The translations under genes and the position numbers were made by a program. Shown here piece after piece: positions 29,555-39,452 of a stretch of DNA of 64,000 nucleotides. The DNA is from Streptomyces sp. MMG1121 (GTDB lineage: Bacteria > Actinomycetota > Actinomycetes > Streptomycetales > Streptomycetaceae), in the NCBI RefSeq assembly GCF_001280015.1, contig NZ_LGDV01000200.1, forward strand, positions 4,626 to 68,625, given 5' to 3'. The notes under the pieces are model-generated. The model had not been told where the DNA came from and did not search any database. It saw only the letters and a program-made list of their open reading frames with translations. Position 1 is the stretch's first letter; the number at the start of each line of letters is the position of its first letter.

Positions 29555-31917
29555 TACTGGCAGGCCTCGCAGGACTCGGGGTTTTCCAGGGAGCAGGCGA
29601 CGGCGTCGGGGTCGGCGGCCTGCTGGACGGGGATGGTGGGCTGCGCCTGCGCGGCACGGGCGATCCGGGTCGCCGGGCGGGAGCGCAGGTAGTACGTCGT
29701 CTTCAGGCCCGACTTCCAGGCGTACGCGTACATCGAGGAGAGCTTGCCGATCGTCGGCGTCTCCAGGAACAGGTTCAGGGACTGCGCCTGGTCCAGGAAC
29801 GGGGTACGGGCCGCGGCCATGTCGATCAGTCCGCGCTGCGGGATCTCCCAGGCCGTGCGGTACAGCGCCCGCACCTCCTCGGGGATCCAGGCGAACTCCG
29901 CGACGGAGCCGTTGGACTCGCGCAGCGCCTCACGGGTGCGCGCGTCCCACACGCCCAGGTTCTTCAGGTCCTGCACCAGGTAGGAGTTGACCTGGAGGAA
30001 CTCGCCGGACAGCGTCTCGCGCTTGAACAGGTTCGACACCTGCGGCTCGATGCACTCGTACACGCCCGCGATGGAGGCGATGGTGGCCGTCGGGGCGATC
30101 GCGAGGAGCAGCGAGTTGCGCATGCCCGTTTCGGCGATACGCCGGCGCAGCGCCTCCCACCGCTCGGGCCAGGTCAGCTCGACGTCGTAGTGGTCGGGGT
30201 GCAGTACGCCCTGGGCCGTGCGGGTCTTCTCCCAGGCCGGCAGCGGGCCGCTGCGCTCGGCGAGGTCGGTCGAGGCCTCGTACGCGGCCAGCATGATCCG
30301 CTCGGCGATCCGGGTGGACAGCGCCTTCGCCTCGGCGGAGTCGAAGGGTAGGCGCAGCTTGAAGAAGACGTCCTGCAGACCCATCGCGCCGAGACCCACC
30401 GGACGCCACTTGGCGTTCGAACGGCCCGCCTGCTCGGTCGGATAGAAGTTGATGTCGACCACGCGGTCGAGGAAGGTGACGGCCGTGCGGACCGTCTCGT
30501 CCAGCCGCTCCCAGTCGATGTCCTGGGCCGCCGGGTCGACGAACGCGCCGAGGTTCACGGAGCCCAGGTTGCAGACCGCCGTCTCGCCGTCGTCCGTGAC
30601 CTCCAGGATCTCCGTGCAGAGGTTGGAGGAGTGCACGACGTGCCCCGGCAGGGCCGTCTGGTTGGCGGTGCGGTTGGCCGCGTCCTTGAAGGTCATCCAG
30701 CCGTTGCCGGTCTGCGCGAGGGTGCGCATCATACGGCCGTACAGCTCACGGGCCGGGATGGTCTTCTTCGCCAGACCCGCCGCCTCGGCCTTGCGGTAGG
30801 CGGCGTCGAACTCCGCGCCCCACAGGTCCACCAGCTCGGGCACGTCCGCCGGGGAGAACAGCGACCACTGCCCGTCGGTGTTGACCCGGCGCATGAACTC
30901 GTCCGGGATCCAGTGCGCGAGGTTCAGGTTGTGCGTACGGCGGGCGTCCTCACCGGTGTTGTCCCGCAGCTCCAGGAACTCCTCGATGTCGGAGTGCCAG
31001 GTCTCCAGGTAGACCGCGGCCGCGCCCTTGCGCCGGCCGCCCTGGTTCACGGCGGCCACCGAGGCGTCCAGGGTCTTCAGGAACGGCACGATGCCGTTGG
31101 AGTGCCCGTTGGTGCCCCGGATCAGCGAGCCGCGCGAACGGATCCGGGAGTACGACAGACCGATGCCGCCGGCGTGTTTCGAGAGCCGGGCCACCTGGTG
31201 GTAGCGGTCGTAGATGGAGTCCAGCTCGTCCAGCGGGGAGTCGAGGAGGTAGCAGGACGACATCTGGGGGTGCCGCGTGCCGGAGTTGAAGAGCGTGGGG
31301 GAGGACGGGAGGTAGTCGAGGCGGCTCATGAGCCCGTAGAGCGCGGCGACTTCGTCCACCGAGCGGGTGGTGTCGTCCTCGGCGAGGCCGGCGGCGACCC
31401 GGAGCATGAAGTGCTGGGGGGTCTCGATGACCTTGCGGGTGATCGGGTGCCGCAGCAGGTAGCGGCTGTACAGGGTGCGCAGGCCGAAGTAGCCGAAGCG
31501 GTCGTCGGCCGCCGTGTCGACCATGGCGTCCAGACGGGTCGCGTGCAGACGCGCGAACTCCGCGGTGCGGTCCGCGATGAGGCCCTCGCGGTGGCCCACG
31601 GCCACGGACCCGGTGAAGGACGTCACGCCCTGCGAGGCGGCCTCCGCGCGGATGGAGAGGGTGAGCAGCCGGGCGGCCAGCCGCGAGTACGCGGGGTCCT
31701 CGGAGATGAGTCCGGCGGCGGCCTCGGTGGCCAGTTCGCGCAACTCCGCCTCGTCGGCCCGGGCGGACCGGCCGCGCAGCGCGGCGGCGGCGACCCGGCC
31801 GGGGTCGGCGTCGGGGAGGTCGGCGGTCAGCTCGGTCAGGGTCCGCAGCAACGCGGTACCGGGACCGTCGGTGTCCAGGCCGCTGGCTGAAACCGGATCT
31901 GCTGGCGCGATGGTCAC
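29554..31917 (-). CDS. nrdA: Class Ia ribonucleotide reductase, alpha subunit
   Basis: A 787-residue catalytic subunit that reduces ribonucleoside diphosphates. Active-site cysteines are in HPQMSSCYLL and VVHSSNLCTEI, and the C-terminal shuttle pair is CEAC in ESCEACQ. An N-terminal region of about 100 residues may be an ATP cone. I place the start at the GTG at 31917, which has GGAGAG upstream. Expression should fall when cobalamin is plentiful, favouring the B12-dependent class II enzyme encoded elsewhere. Confidence 0.94.
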   Translation of the reverse strand: MTIAPADPVSASGLDTDGPGTALLRTLTELTADLPDADPGRVAAAALRGRSARADEAELRELATEAAAGLISEDPAYSRLAARLLTLSIRAEAASQGVTSFTGSVAVGHREGLIADRTAEFARLHATRLDAMVDTAADDRFGYFGLRTLYSRYLLRHPITRKVIETPQHFMLRVAAGLAEDDTTRSVDEVAALYGLMSRLDYLPSSPTLFNSGTRHPQMSSCYLLDSPLDELDSIYDRYHQVARLSKHAGGIGLSYSRIRSRGSLIRGTNGHSNGIVPFLKTLDASVAAVNQGGRRKGAAAVYLETWHSDIEEFLELRDNTGEDARRTHNLNLAHWIPDEFMRRVNTDGQWSLFSPADVPELVDLWGAEFDAAYRKAEAAGLAKKTIPARELYGRMMRTLAQTGNGWMTFKDAANRTANQTALPGHVVHSSNLCTEILEVTDDGETAVCNLGSVNLGAFVDPAAQDIDWERLDETVRTAVTFLDRVVDINFYPTEQAGRSNAKWRPVGLGAMGLQDVFFKLRLPFDSAEAKALSTRIAERIMLAAYEASTDLAERSGPLPAWEKTRTAQGVLHPDHYDVELTWPERWEALRRRIAETGMRNSLLLAIAPTATIASIAGVYECIEPQVSNLFKRETLSGEFLQVNSYLVQDLKNLGVWDARTREALRESNGSVAEFAWIPEEVRALYRTAWEIPQRGLIDMAAARTPFLDQAQSLNLFLETPTIGKLSSMYAYAWKSGLKTTYYLRSRPATRIARAAQAQPTIPVQQAADPDAVACSLENPESCEACQ

Positions 31918-32059
31918 GTGGGGCTCTCCCTCGCTCGGCACGGGGGCCTTGCGGAGGGCAGGGGGCAGCCACGAGCGCGCACGGCGTCGCGTCCACCAGC
32001 CCATTCCACGAGGCCCGGACGTCTGAAGGCACCCGGACCGGGACGGCCGGGCGCGCGCT

Positions 32060-32200
32060 GGCGGCAGGTCCTCGGACTGACTCCTGTGCGCAGACACGCA
32101 CAAGTACACCGTTGCGGGACAGTTCCGGATTCGCACCGGATTCCCCTGCGACGACAGCGAGGACGAGCATACATCTAGTGCCGGGCTGTCGTGGCACCCC
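32060..32200 (-). ncRNA. Cobalamin (B12) riboswitch of the nrdABS operon
   Basis: Read on the minus strand, the element opens with GGTGCC, then has GGTGCGAATCCGGAACTG, the B12-box-like CCCGCAACGGTG, and closes with GGAGTCAGTCCGAGGACCTG. These are the hallmark conserved blocks of AdoCbl riboswitches. The Streptomyces nrdABS operon is known to be repressed by B12 through such an element. About 140 bases of expression platform separate it from nrdA. Confidence 0.93.
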
Positions 32201-32270
32201 CACATGTTGTGTCTGTTGTGTGTCGTGATGGCTTCAGAGCGTCAACTCGTGTATGACGGGGGACATACGA

Positions 32271-32306
32271 GCGGGCCGCCGGTGTTGCTCGATCCCGGCG
32301 GCCCGC
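32271..32306 (-). terminator. Terminator after the symporter gene
   Basis: The 12-bp perfect arms GCGGGCCGCCGG and CCGGCGGCCCGC lie 22 bases past the symporter stop codon. Confidence 0.75.
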
Positions 32307-32328
32307 TGCGGGTGGTGCGAAGGGCGCT

Positions 32329-33945
32329 TCAGTGAGCGGCGCCCGCCAGTTCGCTCTGGACGCCCGGTTCGCCCGCGTCCGCCGTGTAGTCCTCCGGCCG
32401 GGTCTCGTCGATGCCCTCGGGGGCCTTCACGGCCTTCAGGACGAGCGTGAGGACCACCGTGACGGCCACGTTGAGCACGAACGCCGTCATACCGATGTAG
32501 CCGATCTCACCGATGCCCGGGATCTCCTTCGCCGAGCCGCCGAAGTGCTTCTGGGTCGGGGAGGCGACGCCGTACGCGGCGACCGTGCCGTAGACCATGC
32601 CGACCGCCCAGCCGGCGAGCAGCGCCCAGCGGTGGAACCAGCGGGTGAACAGTCCGCCGACCAGGGCCGGGAAGGTCTGCAGGATCCAGATGCCGCCCAG
32701 CAGCTGGAAGTTGATCGCGACCGTCTTGTCCATGGTCAGGACGAAGGCCAGGGCGCCGACCTTCACCAGCAGCGACACGAGCTTGGAGACCTGGGCCTCC
32801 TGCTTCGGCGTGGCGTCCGGCTTGATGAAGTCCTTGTAGATGTTGCGGGTGAAGAGGTTCGCCGCCGCGATCGACATGATGGCCGCAGGGACCAGGGCGC
32901 CGATGCCGATCGCCGCGAAGGCCACGCCCGCGAACCAGTCCGGGAACATGTCCTCGAACAGCTGCGGGATCGCCAGCTGGCCGTTGCTGACCTTCACACC
33001 GGCCGCGATCGCCATGAAGCCCAGCAGGGCCAGCAGGCCGAGCATGAGGGAGTACAGCGGCAGGATCGTGGTGTTGCGGCGGATCACCTCACGGCTCTTG
33101 GACGACAGGGTCGCGGTGATCGAGTGCGGGTACATGAACAGCGCGAGGGCCGAGCCCAGGGCCAGCGTGGCGTACGTCCACTGGCCCGCCTCCGGCGGGG
33201 CGAGCGCGCCGCGCGGTTTGCCGGTGGCCGGGCTGACCTGGCTGAACGCATGACCGGCCTTGGCGAAGATGTCGTCGAAGCCGCCCAGCTTGATCGGGAT
33301 GTAGATGATCGCCACCGTGATGACGAGGTAGATCAGGCCGTCCTTCACGAACGCGATCAGGGCGGGCGCGCGCAGCCCGGACGAGTAGGTGTAGGCAGCC
33401 AGCACGCCGAAGGCTATGAGCAGCGGCAGGTCCTTCATGAACCAGTTGGTGCCGTCCCCGCCGCCGACACCCATGACGTCCAGCACGGCCTGGATGCCGA
33501 CGAGCTGGAGTGCGATGTACGGCATCGTCGCGAGGATGCCGGTCAGCGCCACCGCCAGTGACAGGCTCTTGGAACCGAACCGGCCCCGCACGAAGTCGGA
33601 GGTCGTCACATAGCCGTGCTTGTGGGACACCGACCACAGGCGCGGCAGGAAGGTGAAGATCAGCGGATAGACCAGGATCGTGTACGGCACCGCGAAGAAG
33701 CCGGACGCGCCCGCCGCGTAGATCGCCGCCGGTACGGCGACGAAGGTGTACGCCGTGTACAGGTCACCGCCGAGCAGGAACCAGGTGACCCAGGTGCCGA
33801 ACGACCGTCCGCCCAGGCCCCATTCGTCCAGGGAGTGCTCGTTCTCGGCCTTGCGCCAGCGTGCGGCGAGGAAGCCCATGACCGTGACGGCCAGGAAGAA
33901 GAAGATGAAGACGCCGAGCGCGACGCCGTTGACGCCGTTCTTCAC
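32329..33945 (-). CDS. Sodium:solute symporter (monocarboxylate permease type)
   Basis: A 538-residue SSS-family transporter with about 13 hydrophobic helices. Family segments include FLLGGDLYTAYTFVAVP near residue 57, TTSDFVRGRFGSKSLSLAVA, and GIGALVPAAIMSIAAANLFTRNIYKDF in the second half. The MctP-like group imports pyruvate, lactate or similar acids; the substrate here is not certain. The GTG start at 33945 overlaps the stop of the DUF3311 gene. Confidence 0.87.
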   Translation of the reverse strand: MKNGVNGVALGVFIFFFLAVTVMGFLAARWRKAENEHSLDEWGLGGRSFGTWVTWFLLGGDLYTAYTFVAVPAAIYAAGASGFFAVPYTILVYPLIFTFLPRLWSVSHKHGYVTTSDFVRGRFGSKSLSLAVALTGILATMPYIALQLVGIQAVLDVMGVGGGDGTNWFMKDLPLLIAFGVLAAYTYSSGLRAPALIAFVKDGLIYLVITVAIIYIPIKLGGFDDIFAKAGHAFSQVSPATGKPRGALAPPEAGQWTYATLALGSALALFMYPHSITATLSSKSREVIRRNTTILPLYSLMLGLLALLGFMAIAAGVKVSNGQLAIPQLFEDMFPDWFAGVAFAAIGIGALVPAAIMSIAAANLFTRNIYKDFIKPDATPKQEAQVSKLVSLLVKVGALAFVLTMDKTVAINFQLLGGIWILQTFPALVGGLFTRWFHRWALLAGWAVGMVYGTVAAYGVASPTQKHFGGSAKEIPGIGEIGYIGMTAFVLNVAVTVVLTLVLKAVKAPEGIDETRPEDYTADAGEPGVQSELAGAAH

Positions 33946-34205
33946 TTCGCCTCACCGCCCCTCTGGGTCGTGCGGGAGCGCTGGTCGAGCTGCCACAGCT
34001 TGTACGCGAGCATCGTCAGCGCGGTCGAGATCAGCACCCAGAGCATCTGGTACCAGTAGAAGAACGGGATCCCGATGAACCTGGGGTCCGTCTTGGCGTA
34101 CGAGCCGACCCACAGCATCGCCACGAACGGCGCGACGAGGCACAAACCGATGACGACACGGACCGGTGTCACCACCGGTGGTCTCACTTCTGGTGTATCG
34201 GACAT
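33942..34205 (-). CDS. DUF3311 small membrane protein
   Basis: An 87-residue protein with two hydrophobic helices (VVIGLCLVAPFVAMLWVGSYA and FYWYQMLWVLISTALTMLAY). DUF3311 proteins are constant partners of SSS symporters and are probably accessory subunits. The ATG at 34205 has GGAGAG upstream. The four-base overlap with the symporter gene implies coupled translation. Confidence 0.87.
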   Translation of the reverse strand: MSDTPEVRPPVVTPVRVVIGLCLVAPFVAMLWVGSYAKTDPRFIGIPFFYWYQMLWVLISTALTMLAYKLWQLDQRSRTTQRGGEAK

Positions 34206-34356
34206 GCCACGGCTCTCCGTCCCCTCGCTGATCACCTGTGTAATGCGCAGGCAATCTAGGTGACGGTGTCGCGACAGCGGAAGACCTCGTCCGCATATCG
34301 GTATATCGATTCAGCGAACGTCCACGGGCCGTACGGCGAAGGGCGGTTGAGAAGCC

Positions 34357-35502
<1,146 letters not shown>

Positions 35503-36288
35503 CTAGATGCCCTGCCAGTCCGGCTTGTTGACGTAGGTGTGCCGGAAGTAGTCGGCGAGCTTCAGCTTGGACGCGGCCGCCTCGTCCACGACCACCGTGG
35601 CGTGCCGGTGCAGCTGGAGCGCGGAGGCCGGGCAGACCGCCGCGACCGGGCCCTCGACCGTGGCGGCGACGGCGTCCGCCTTGCCCTCGCCGGTCGCGAG
35701 CAGCACCAGGTGCCGGGCCTCCAGGATGGTGCCGATGCCCTGGGTGATGACGTGGTGCGGGACCTGCTCGATGTCGCCGTCGAAGAAGCGGGCGTTGTCT
35801 ACGCGGGTCTGCTCGGTCAGGGTCTTGATCCGGGTGCGCGAGGCGAGCGAGGAGCACGGCTCGTTGAAGCCGATGTGCCCGTCGGTGCCGATGCCGAGCA
35901 GTTGCAGGTCCACCCCGCCGGCCGTGGCGAGCGCGCGGTCGTACTCCTCGCACGCCGCCTGGATGTCCTCGGCGGTGCCGTCCGGTCCGAGGAACGCCTC
36001 CATCCCTATGCCGAGCGGCTCCAGCACCTCCCGGCGCAGCACCGAGCGGTAGGACTCGGGGTGGTCGGCGGGCAGCCCCACGTACTCGTCGAGCTGGGCG
36101 ATCCGGACCCGCGAGGTGTCCACGGCACCGGAGCGCACCTTCTCGGTCAGCGCCTGGTAGATGGGCAGCGGGGTCGAGCCGGTGGCCACGCCGAGCAGGG
36201 CGTCGGGCTTGCGTCGCAGCAGCTGTGCCATGGCCTCGGCGATCAGCTCGCCGCCGGCCGCGGCGTCCGGAACGATGACAACTTCCAC
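35503..36288 (-). CDS. nagB: Glucosamine-6-phosphate deaminase
   Basis: A 261-residue NagB that converts glucosamine-6-phosphate to fructose-6-phosphate and ammonia. Characteristic segments are LGVATGSTPLPIYQAL, AQLDEYVGLPADHPESY, LLGIGTDGHIGFNEP (with the catalytic Asp/His region) and HHVITQGIGTILEARH. The GTG at 36288 has GGCAGG upstream. A dre lies 42 bases upstream, so it is a DasR target; its substrate is also DasR's inducer. Confidence 0.94.
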   Translation of the reverse strand: MEVVIVPDAAAGGELIAEAMAQLLRRKPDALLGVATGSTPLPIYQALTEKVRSGAVDTSRVRIAQLDEYVGLPADHPESYRSVLRREVLEPLGIGMEAFLGPDGTAEDIQAACEEYDRALATAGGVDLQLLGIGTDGHIGFNEPCSSLASRTRIKTLTEQTRVDNARFFDGDIEQVPHHVITQGIGTILEARHLVLLATGEGKADAVAATVEGPVAAVCPASALQLHRHATVVVDEAAASKLKLADYFRHTYVNKPDWQGI

Positions 36289-36330
36289 GCTGGGCCTGCC
36301 GTTCTGAAGTGGGCTCTGTGCGTCTCCATG

Positions 36331-36342
36331 TGGTTTAGACCA
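36331..36342. promoter_or_regulatory. DasR-responsive element upstream of nagB
   Basis: TGGTTTAGACCA is the symmetric core of a dre with one base off the consensus TGGTCTAGACCA. It lies about 43-54 bases before the nagB start. Confidence 0.8.
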
Positions 36343-36401
36343 ATCTAACAGAATCGGCGTACGCCGGCTCTGGAAAGGAGCGGAGAACGTCCGGGAAACG
36401 T

Positions 36402-36510
36402 TCAGCCGAGGGACCCTCCCGTCGCGTCCAGCCAGTGGCCCGTCACCCGGCGCCCGTCCTCCGGGTCCAGGAAGGCCACCACGTCGGCGATGTCCGCCGG
36501 CGCGCCTCGC
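36402..36510 (-). pseudogene. 3' remnant of an SDR oxidoreductase gene
   Basis: Only about 35 residues remain, reading GAPADIADVVAFLDPEDG and then VTGHWLDATGGSLG before the stop. This is the typical C-terminal end of a classical short-chain dehydrogenase (domain with PEDIA...VTGQ...DGG). No Rossmann domain or catalytic Tyr-Lys is present upstream. It abuts a TetR remnant on the opposite strand. Confidence 0.75.
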
Positions 36511-36514
36511 CGAG

Positions 36515-36867
36515 GAGCCGACGGCCCGCGCGGCCGTCGGGCGCATGCCGCGCGAGGCCGCTGCCGAGTACACCGACCCCGCACACCCCTGCGGCTGCCT
36601 GGTCGTGCACGCCGCGACCGACTGCACCAGCCCCGAGGTGGAGGGGCTGCTGCGCGAGCGGCGCAACCCCGACGTAGCGGCCATGACCTCCCTGATCCGG
36701 GCGGACATCGCGCCGGGCTGCTCCCGGCCGGCACCGACGCCACCGCCCTCGCCCGGCACGCCGGCGCGATGATCCAGGGCATGTCCCAGCGGGCGCGCGA
36801 CGGAGCGAGCCGGGAGGAACTGGAAGCACTCGCGGAAATTGCCATGACCATCTGGCCCCATGACTGA
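36515..36867 (+). pseudogene. 3' remnant of a TetR-family regulator with a frameshift
   Basis: Frame 2 encodes EYTDPAHPCGCLVVHAATDC and then ERRNPDVAAMTSLIRADIAPG, the ligand-domain sequence of a TetR protein. Near 36715-36722 the sense continues in frame 1 as LLPAGTDATALARHAGAMIQ and ends EELEALAEIAMTIWPHD. The DNA-binding domain is missing. With the SDR remnant it suggests a divergent TetR/SDR pair that lost its middle. Confidence 0.75.
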
Positions 36868-37189
36868 GTCCGGGCGGCTAGGCTGCGTGGCATCGAGTGC
36901 CATCAGTCGTGTATGCCGACAAGGCCATGGACACGTCCTTGTGGTCTAGTCCACAATTCCAAGTGAATGCACGAGCCTCCGTCTTCCCCGCACAGGAAGG
37001 CGGATCGAGGAACCGGAGCTCTCTGCCCTGACTGCCCCGGCTCCTCGACCTTCGGCCGACCGGGACCGCACACCCCACGGCCGATGATGCTCCGGGCTGC
37101 GGTGCCGGGAGGGTTGAGGGTCCCTTCCAGGCGCCGCGGCCCGCGGGTGTTTTTCGGCCACTCGCGGGGCCCCGGGTACGCTCGCAGAC
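36868..37189. other. Intergenic region with an isolated dre
   Basis: A 322-base interval between the TetR remnant and the sensor-kinase gene. Apart from the DasR-type site at 36939-36956 I see no gene or clear hairpin. Confidence 0.5.
36939..36956. promoter_or_regulatory. DasR-responsive element without an obvious target
   Basis: TTGTGGTCTAGTCCACAA is an 18-base near-perfect palindrome that contains the dre core. The nearest intact gene downstream is the sensor kinase, 234 bases away; upstream lies only the TetR remnant. Confidence 0.75.
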
Positions 37190-38665
37190 GTGCCCTCCAT
37201 GAACGAACTGGTCCGCCAGCACACCGCCCTCGACGACTCCGATCTCGAGTGGCTGCACCTGCTGGTCTCGGAGTGGCAGCTGCTCTCCGACCTCTCCTTC
37301 GCCGACCTCGTCCTGTGGGTCCCCACCCGCGACGGCACCCGGTACGTCTCGGTCGCCCAGATGCGCCCGAACACCGGCCCCACCTCCTATCAGGACGACA
37401 TGGTCGGCCACCTCGTCCCGCGCGGCCGCCGGCCCATGCTGGACGCGGCCCTGGACGAGGGCCGGATCGTGCGCGAGGGCGACCCGGAGTGGCGCGAAGA
37501 GGTCCCCGTACGGGTCGAGTCCATCCCCGTGCGACGCGAGGGCCGTGTCCTCGGCGTGATCGCCCGCAACACCAACCTGCTCACCGTCCGCACCCCCAGC
37601 CGACTGGAGCTGACCTACCTCCAGAGCGCCTCCGACCTTGCGCAGATGATCGCTGCAGGATCGTTCCCCTTCCCCGGCCAGCAGGTCGACATGGACGCCT
37701 CGCCGCGGGTCGGCGACGGACTGATCCGGCTCGACGCGGACGGCGTCGTCCAGTACGCCTCCCCGAACGCCCTGTCCGCCTACCACCGGCTCGGCCTCGC
37801 CGCCGACCTGGTCGGCCATCACCTCGGGCAGACCACCGCCGAGCTCGCCCCGACCCGGGGCCCGGTGGACGAGGCGCTCGCCAAGGTGGCCAGCGGCTGG
37901 GCGCCGCGCGAGTTCGAGATCGAGGCCCACGACGGGGTGATCCAGTTCCGGGCGATCCCGCTCAAGCCCAAGGGCACCCGGATCGGTTCGCTGGTGCTGT
38001 GCCGGGACGTCACCGAACTGCGACGCCGTGAGCGCGAGTTGATCACCAAGGACGCGACCATCCGGGAGATCCACCATCGGGTGAAGAACAACCTCCAGAC
38101 GGTCGCCGCCCTGCTGCGGCTGCAGGCCCGGCGCATCGACTCCGAACGCGGCCGGGAGGCCCTGGAGGAGGCCGTGCGCCGCGTCGGCTCGATCGCGATC
38201 GTGCACGAGACGCTGTCTCAGAACCTCGATGAGCGCGTGGAGTTCGACGACATCGCCGACCGGGTGCTGGCGATGGTCGCCGAGATCTCGCCGGGCAAGG
38301 TGACCGGCCGGCGCAGCGGACGCTTCGGGATTCTCGACGCCGAGGTCGCGACCCCGCTGTCCATGGTCCTCACCGAGGTCCTCCAGAACGCCCTGGAGCA
38401 CGGCTTCCGCGAGGGCGACACCGGCACGGTCGAGGTCTCCGCGGTCCGCGGCGGCACCAGCAAGGAGGCCCGCCTCCTGGTCACGGTCCAGGACGACGGC
38501 GTCGGCCTGCCCGAGGGCTTCGACCCGCACCGCTCGGGCAATCTCGGTCTGCAGATCGTACGGACGCTGGTGGAGGGCGAGTTGGGCGGCTCGTTCGACA
38601 TGGTCCCGGCACCGGGGCGGGGCACCCGGGTGATCCTCGACATTCCGGTGCAGACGCAGAAATAG
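37190..38665 (+). CDS. PdtaS-type cytosolic sensor histidine kinase
   Basis: A 491-residue HWE/HisKA_2-type kinase. An N-terminal GAF-like domain (to about residue 150) and a PAS domain (about 175-280) precede the phospho-acceptor segment IREIHHRVKNNLQTVAALL and an HATPase domain with NALEHGF, DDGVGLPEGFD and GNLGLQIV. Mycobacterium PdtaS (Rv3220c) lies next to whiB1, just as this gene lies next to wblE. PdtaS works with the ANTAR regulator PdtaR. The GTG at 37190 gives the usual MPSMNELVRQH start. Confidence 0.87.
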   Translation: MPSMNELVRQHTALDDSDLEWLHLLVSEWQLLSDLSFADLVLWVPTRDGTRYVSVAQMRPNTGPTSYQDDMVGHLVPRGRRPMLDAALDEGRIVREGDPEWREEVPVRVESIPVRREGRVLGVIARNTNLLTVRTPSRLELTYLQSASDLAQMIAAGSFPFPGQQVDMDASPRVGDGLIRLDADGVVQYASPNALSAYHRLGLAADLVGHHLGQTTAELAPTRGPVDEALAKVASGWAPREFEIEAHDGVIQFRAIPLKPKGTRIGSLVLCRDVTELRRRERELITKDATIREIHHRVKNNLQTVAALLRLQARRIDSERGREALEEAVRRVGSIAIVHETLSQNLDERVEFDDIADRVLAMVAEISPGKVTGRRSGRFGILDAEVATPLSMVLTEVLQNALEHGFREGDTGTVEVSAVRGGTSKEARLLVTVQDDGVGLPEGFDPHRSGNLGLQIVRTLVEGELGGSFDMVPAPGRGTRVILDIPVQTQK

Positions 38666-38718
38666 CCAACGGCCCTGCGGTCAAAGGGGGTTGGGCGGGA
38701 GTCGGTGGAGCAGCAAAA

Positions 38719-38746
38719 AGCCCCGGACCGCCATTGGTCCGAGGCT
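38719..38746. terminator. Hairpin between the kinase gene and wblE
   Basis: AGCCCCGGACC and GGTCCGAGGCT pair with one mismatch around a 6-base loop, between convergent genes. Confidence 0.65.
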
Positions 38747-38875
38747 CGTGCTCGTTGCTGCTCTGCTTCTATCGCTAAGCGCATCGGGGGTTACTGCGCG
38801 CTGCGGCTCGGGGGCGGGAGATGCGTACGTGGTGCACGCGCCGCCAAGCTCAGGCTGTCAGCAGGGGTGGGTATG

Positions 38876-39133
38876 TCAGGCGGAGGCCTGACGGGCCCGG
38901 TTGCGAGCGGCGCGGCGCTTCATGGCGCGGCGCTCGTCCTCGCTGAGACCACCCCAGACGCCGGAGTCCTGGCCGGACTCGAGCGCCCACTGCAGACACT
39001 GCTCGATCACCGGGCAGCGACGGCAGACGGCCTTGGCTTCCTCGATCTGCAGCAGCGCAGGACCGGTGTTGCCGATGGGGAAGAAGAGCTCGGGGTCTTC
39101 CTCGCGGCAAACGGCGTTGTGACGCCAGTCCAT
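38876..39133 (-). CDS. wblE: WhiB-like iron-sulfur protein WblE (WhiB1 type)
   Basis: An 85-residue Wbl protein. The four cluster-ligand cysteines are Cys9 (AVCREED), Cys37 and Cys40 (CRRCPV) and Cys46 (EQCLQWALESG). The GVWGGLSEDERR turn and the basic C-terminal tail for DNA contact follow. The [4Fe-4S] cluster reacts with NO in the mycobacterial orthologue WhiB1, which binds the primary sigma factor. The adjoining PdtaS-type kinase matches Mycobacterium gene order. Confidence 0.93.
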   Translation of the reverse strand: MDWRHNAVCREEDPELFFPIGNTGPALLQIEEAKAVCRRCPVIEQCLQWALESGQDSGVWGGLSEDERRAMKRRAARNRARQASA

Positions 39134-39452
39134 GGCTGCTACCTCTCCTTGGTATTACGTGCAAGTTGCTTGTGAATGTGAACGCTTTCACGAATCCCTC
39201 AACAAGTGAAGGGCCGATCGCCGAGTCTCCCCGGCGTGGTCCTGGGTTTGAAGAGGGGTTCTGTTGATCAGTGGAGGCCGGTGGTGCGGGCCGTCCCGAT
39301 CGACACGTAGAGACTCGCAAACCTCAGCGACGGATACAACCCCTTCCGGAAAGTTTTTTTTGATTCCTCGGTGTCGACTAGGTCACAGCCGTACTTCCAT
39401 GGGGTGGATCCTGGCCTAAACGTTCGAGTGAAAGGACTTTCGCCCCTTCCGC
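39134..39452. promoter_or_regulatory. wblE upstream region
   Basis: A 319-base gap with no gene, containing the wblE promoter and a Crp-like site (39177-39192). The stretch near 39350 has a run of eight Ts. Confidence 0.6.
39177..39192. promoter_or_regulatory. Crp-like site upstream of wblE
   Basis: TGTGA-ACGCTT-TCACG matches the CRP consensus TGTGA-N6-TCACA at nine of ten positions. It is centred about 51 bases before the wblE start codon. In M. tuberculosis, whiB1 is directly controlled by CRP (Rv3676). Confidence 0.6.

Larger units (their letters stand above)
31918..32328 (-). promoter_or_regulatory. nrdA leader and nrd/symporter intergenic region
   Basis: A 411-base stretch without a protein gene. 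From right to left it holds the symporter terminator (32271-32306), the nrd promoter area, the cobalamin riboswitch (32060-32200) and about 140 bases of leader before the nrdA start. The reading frame running into it from nrdA is not coding. Confidence 0.75.
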
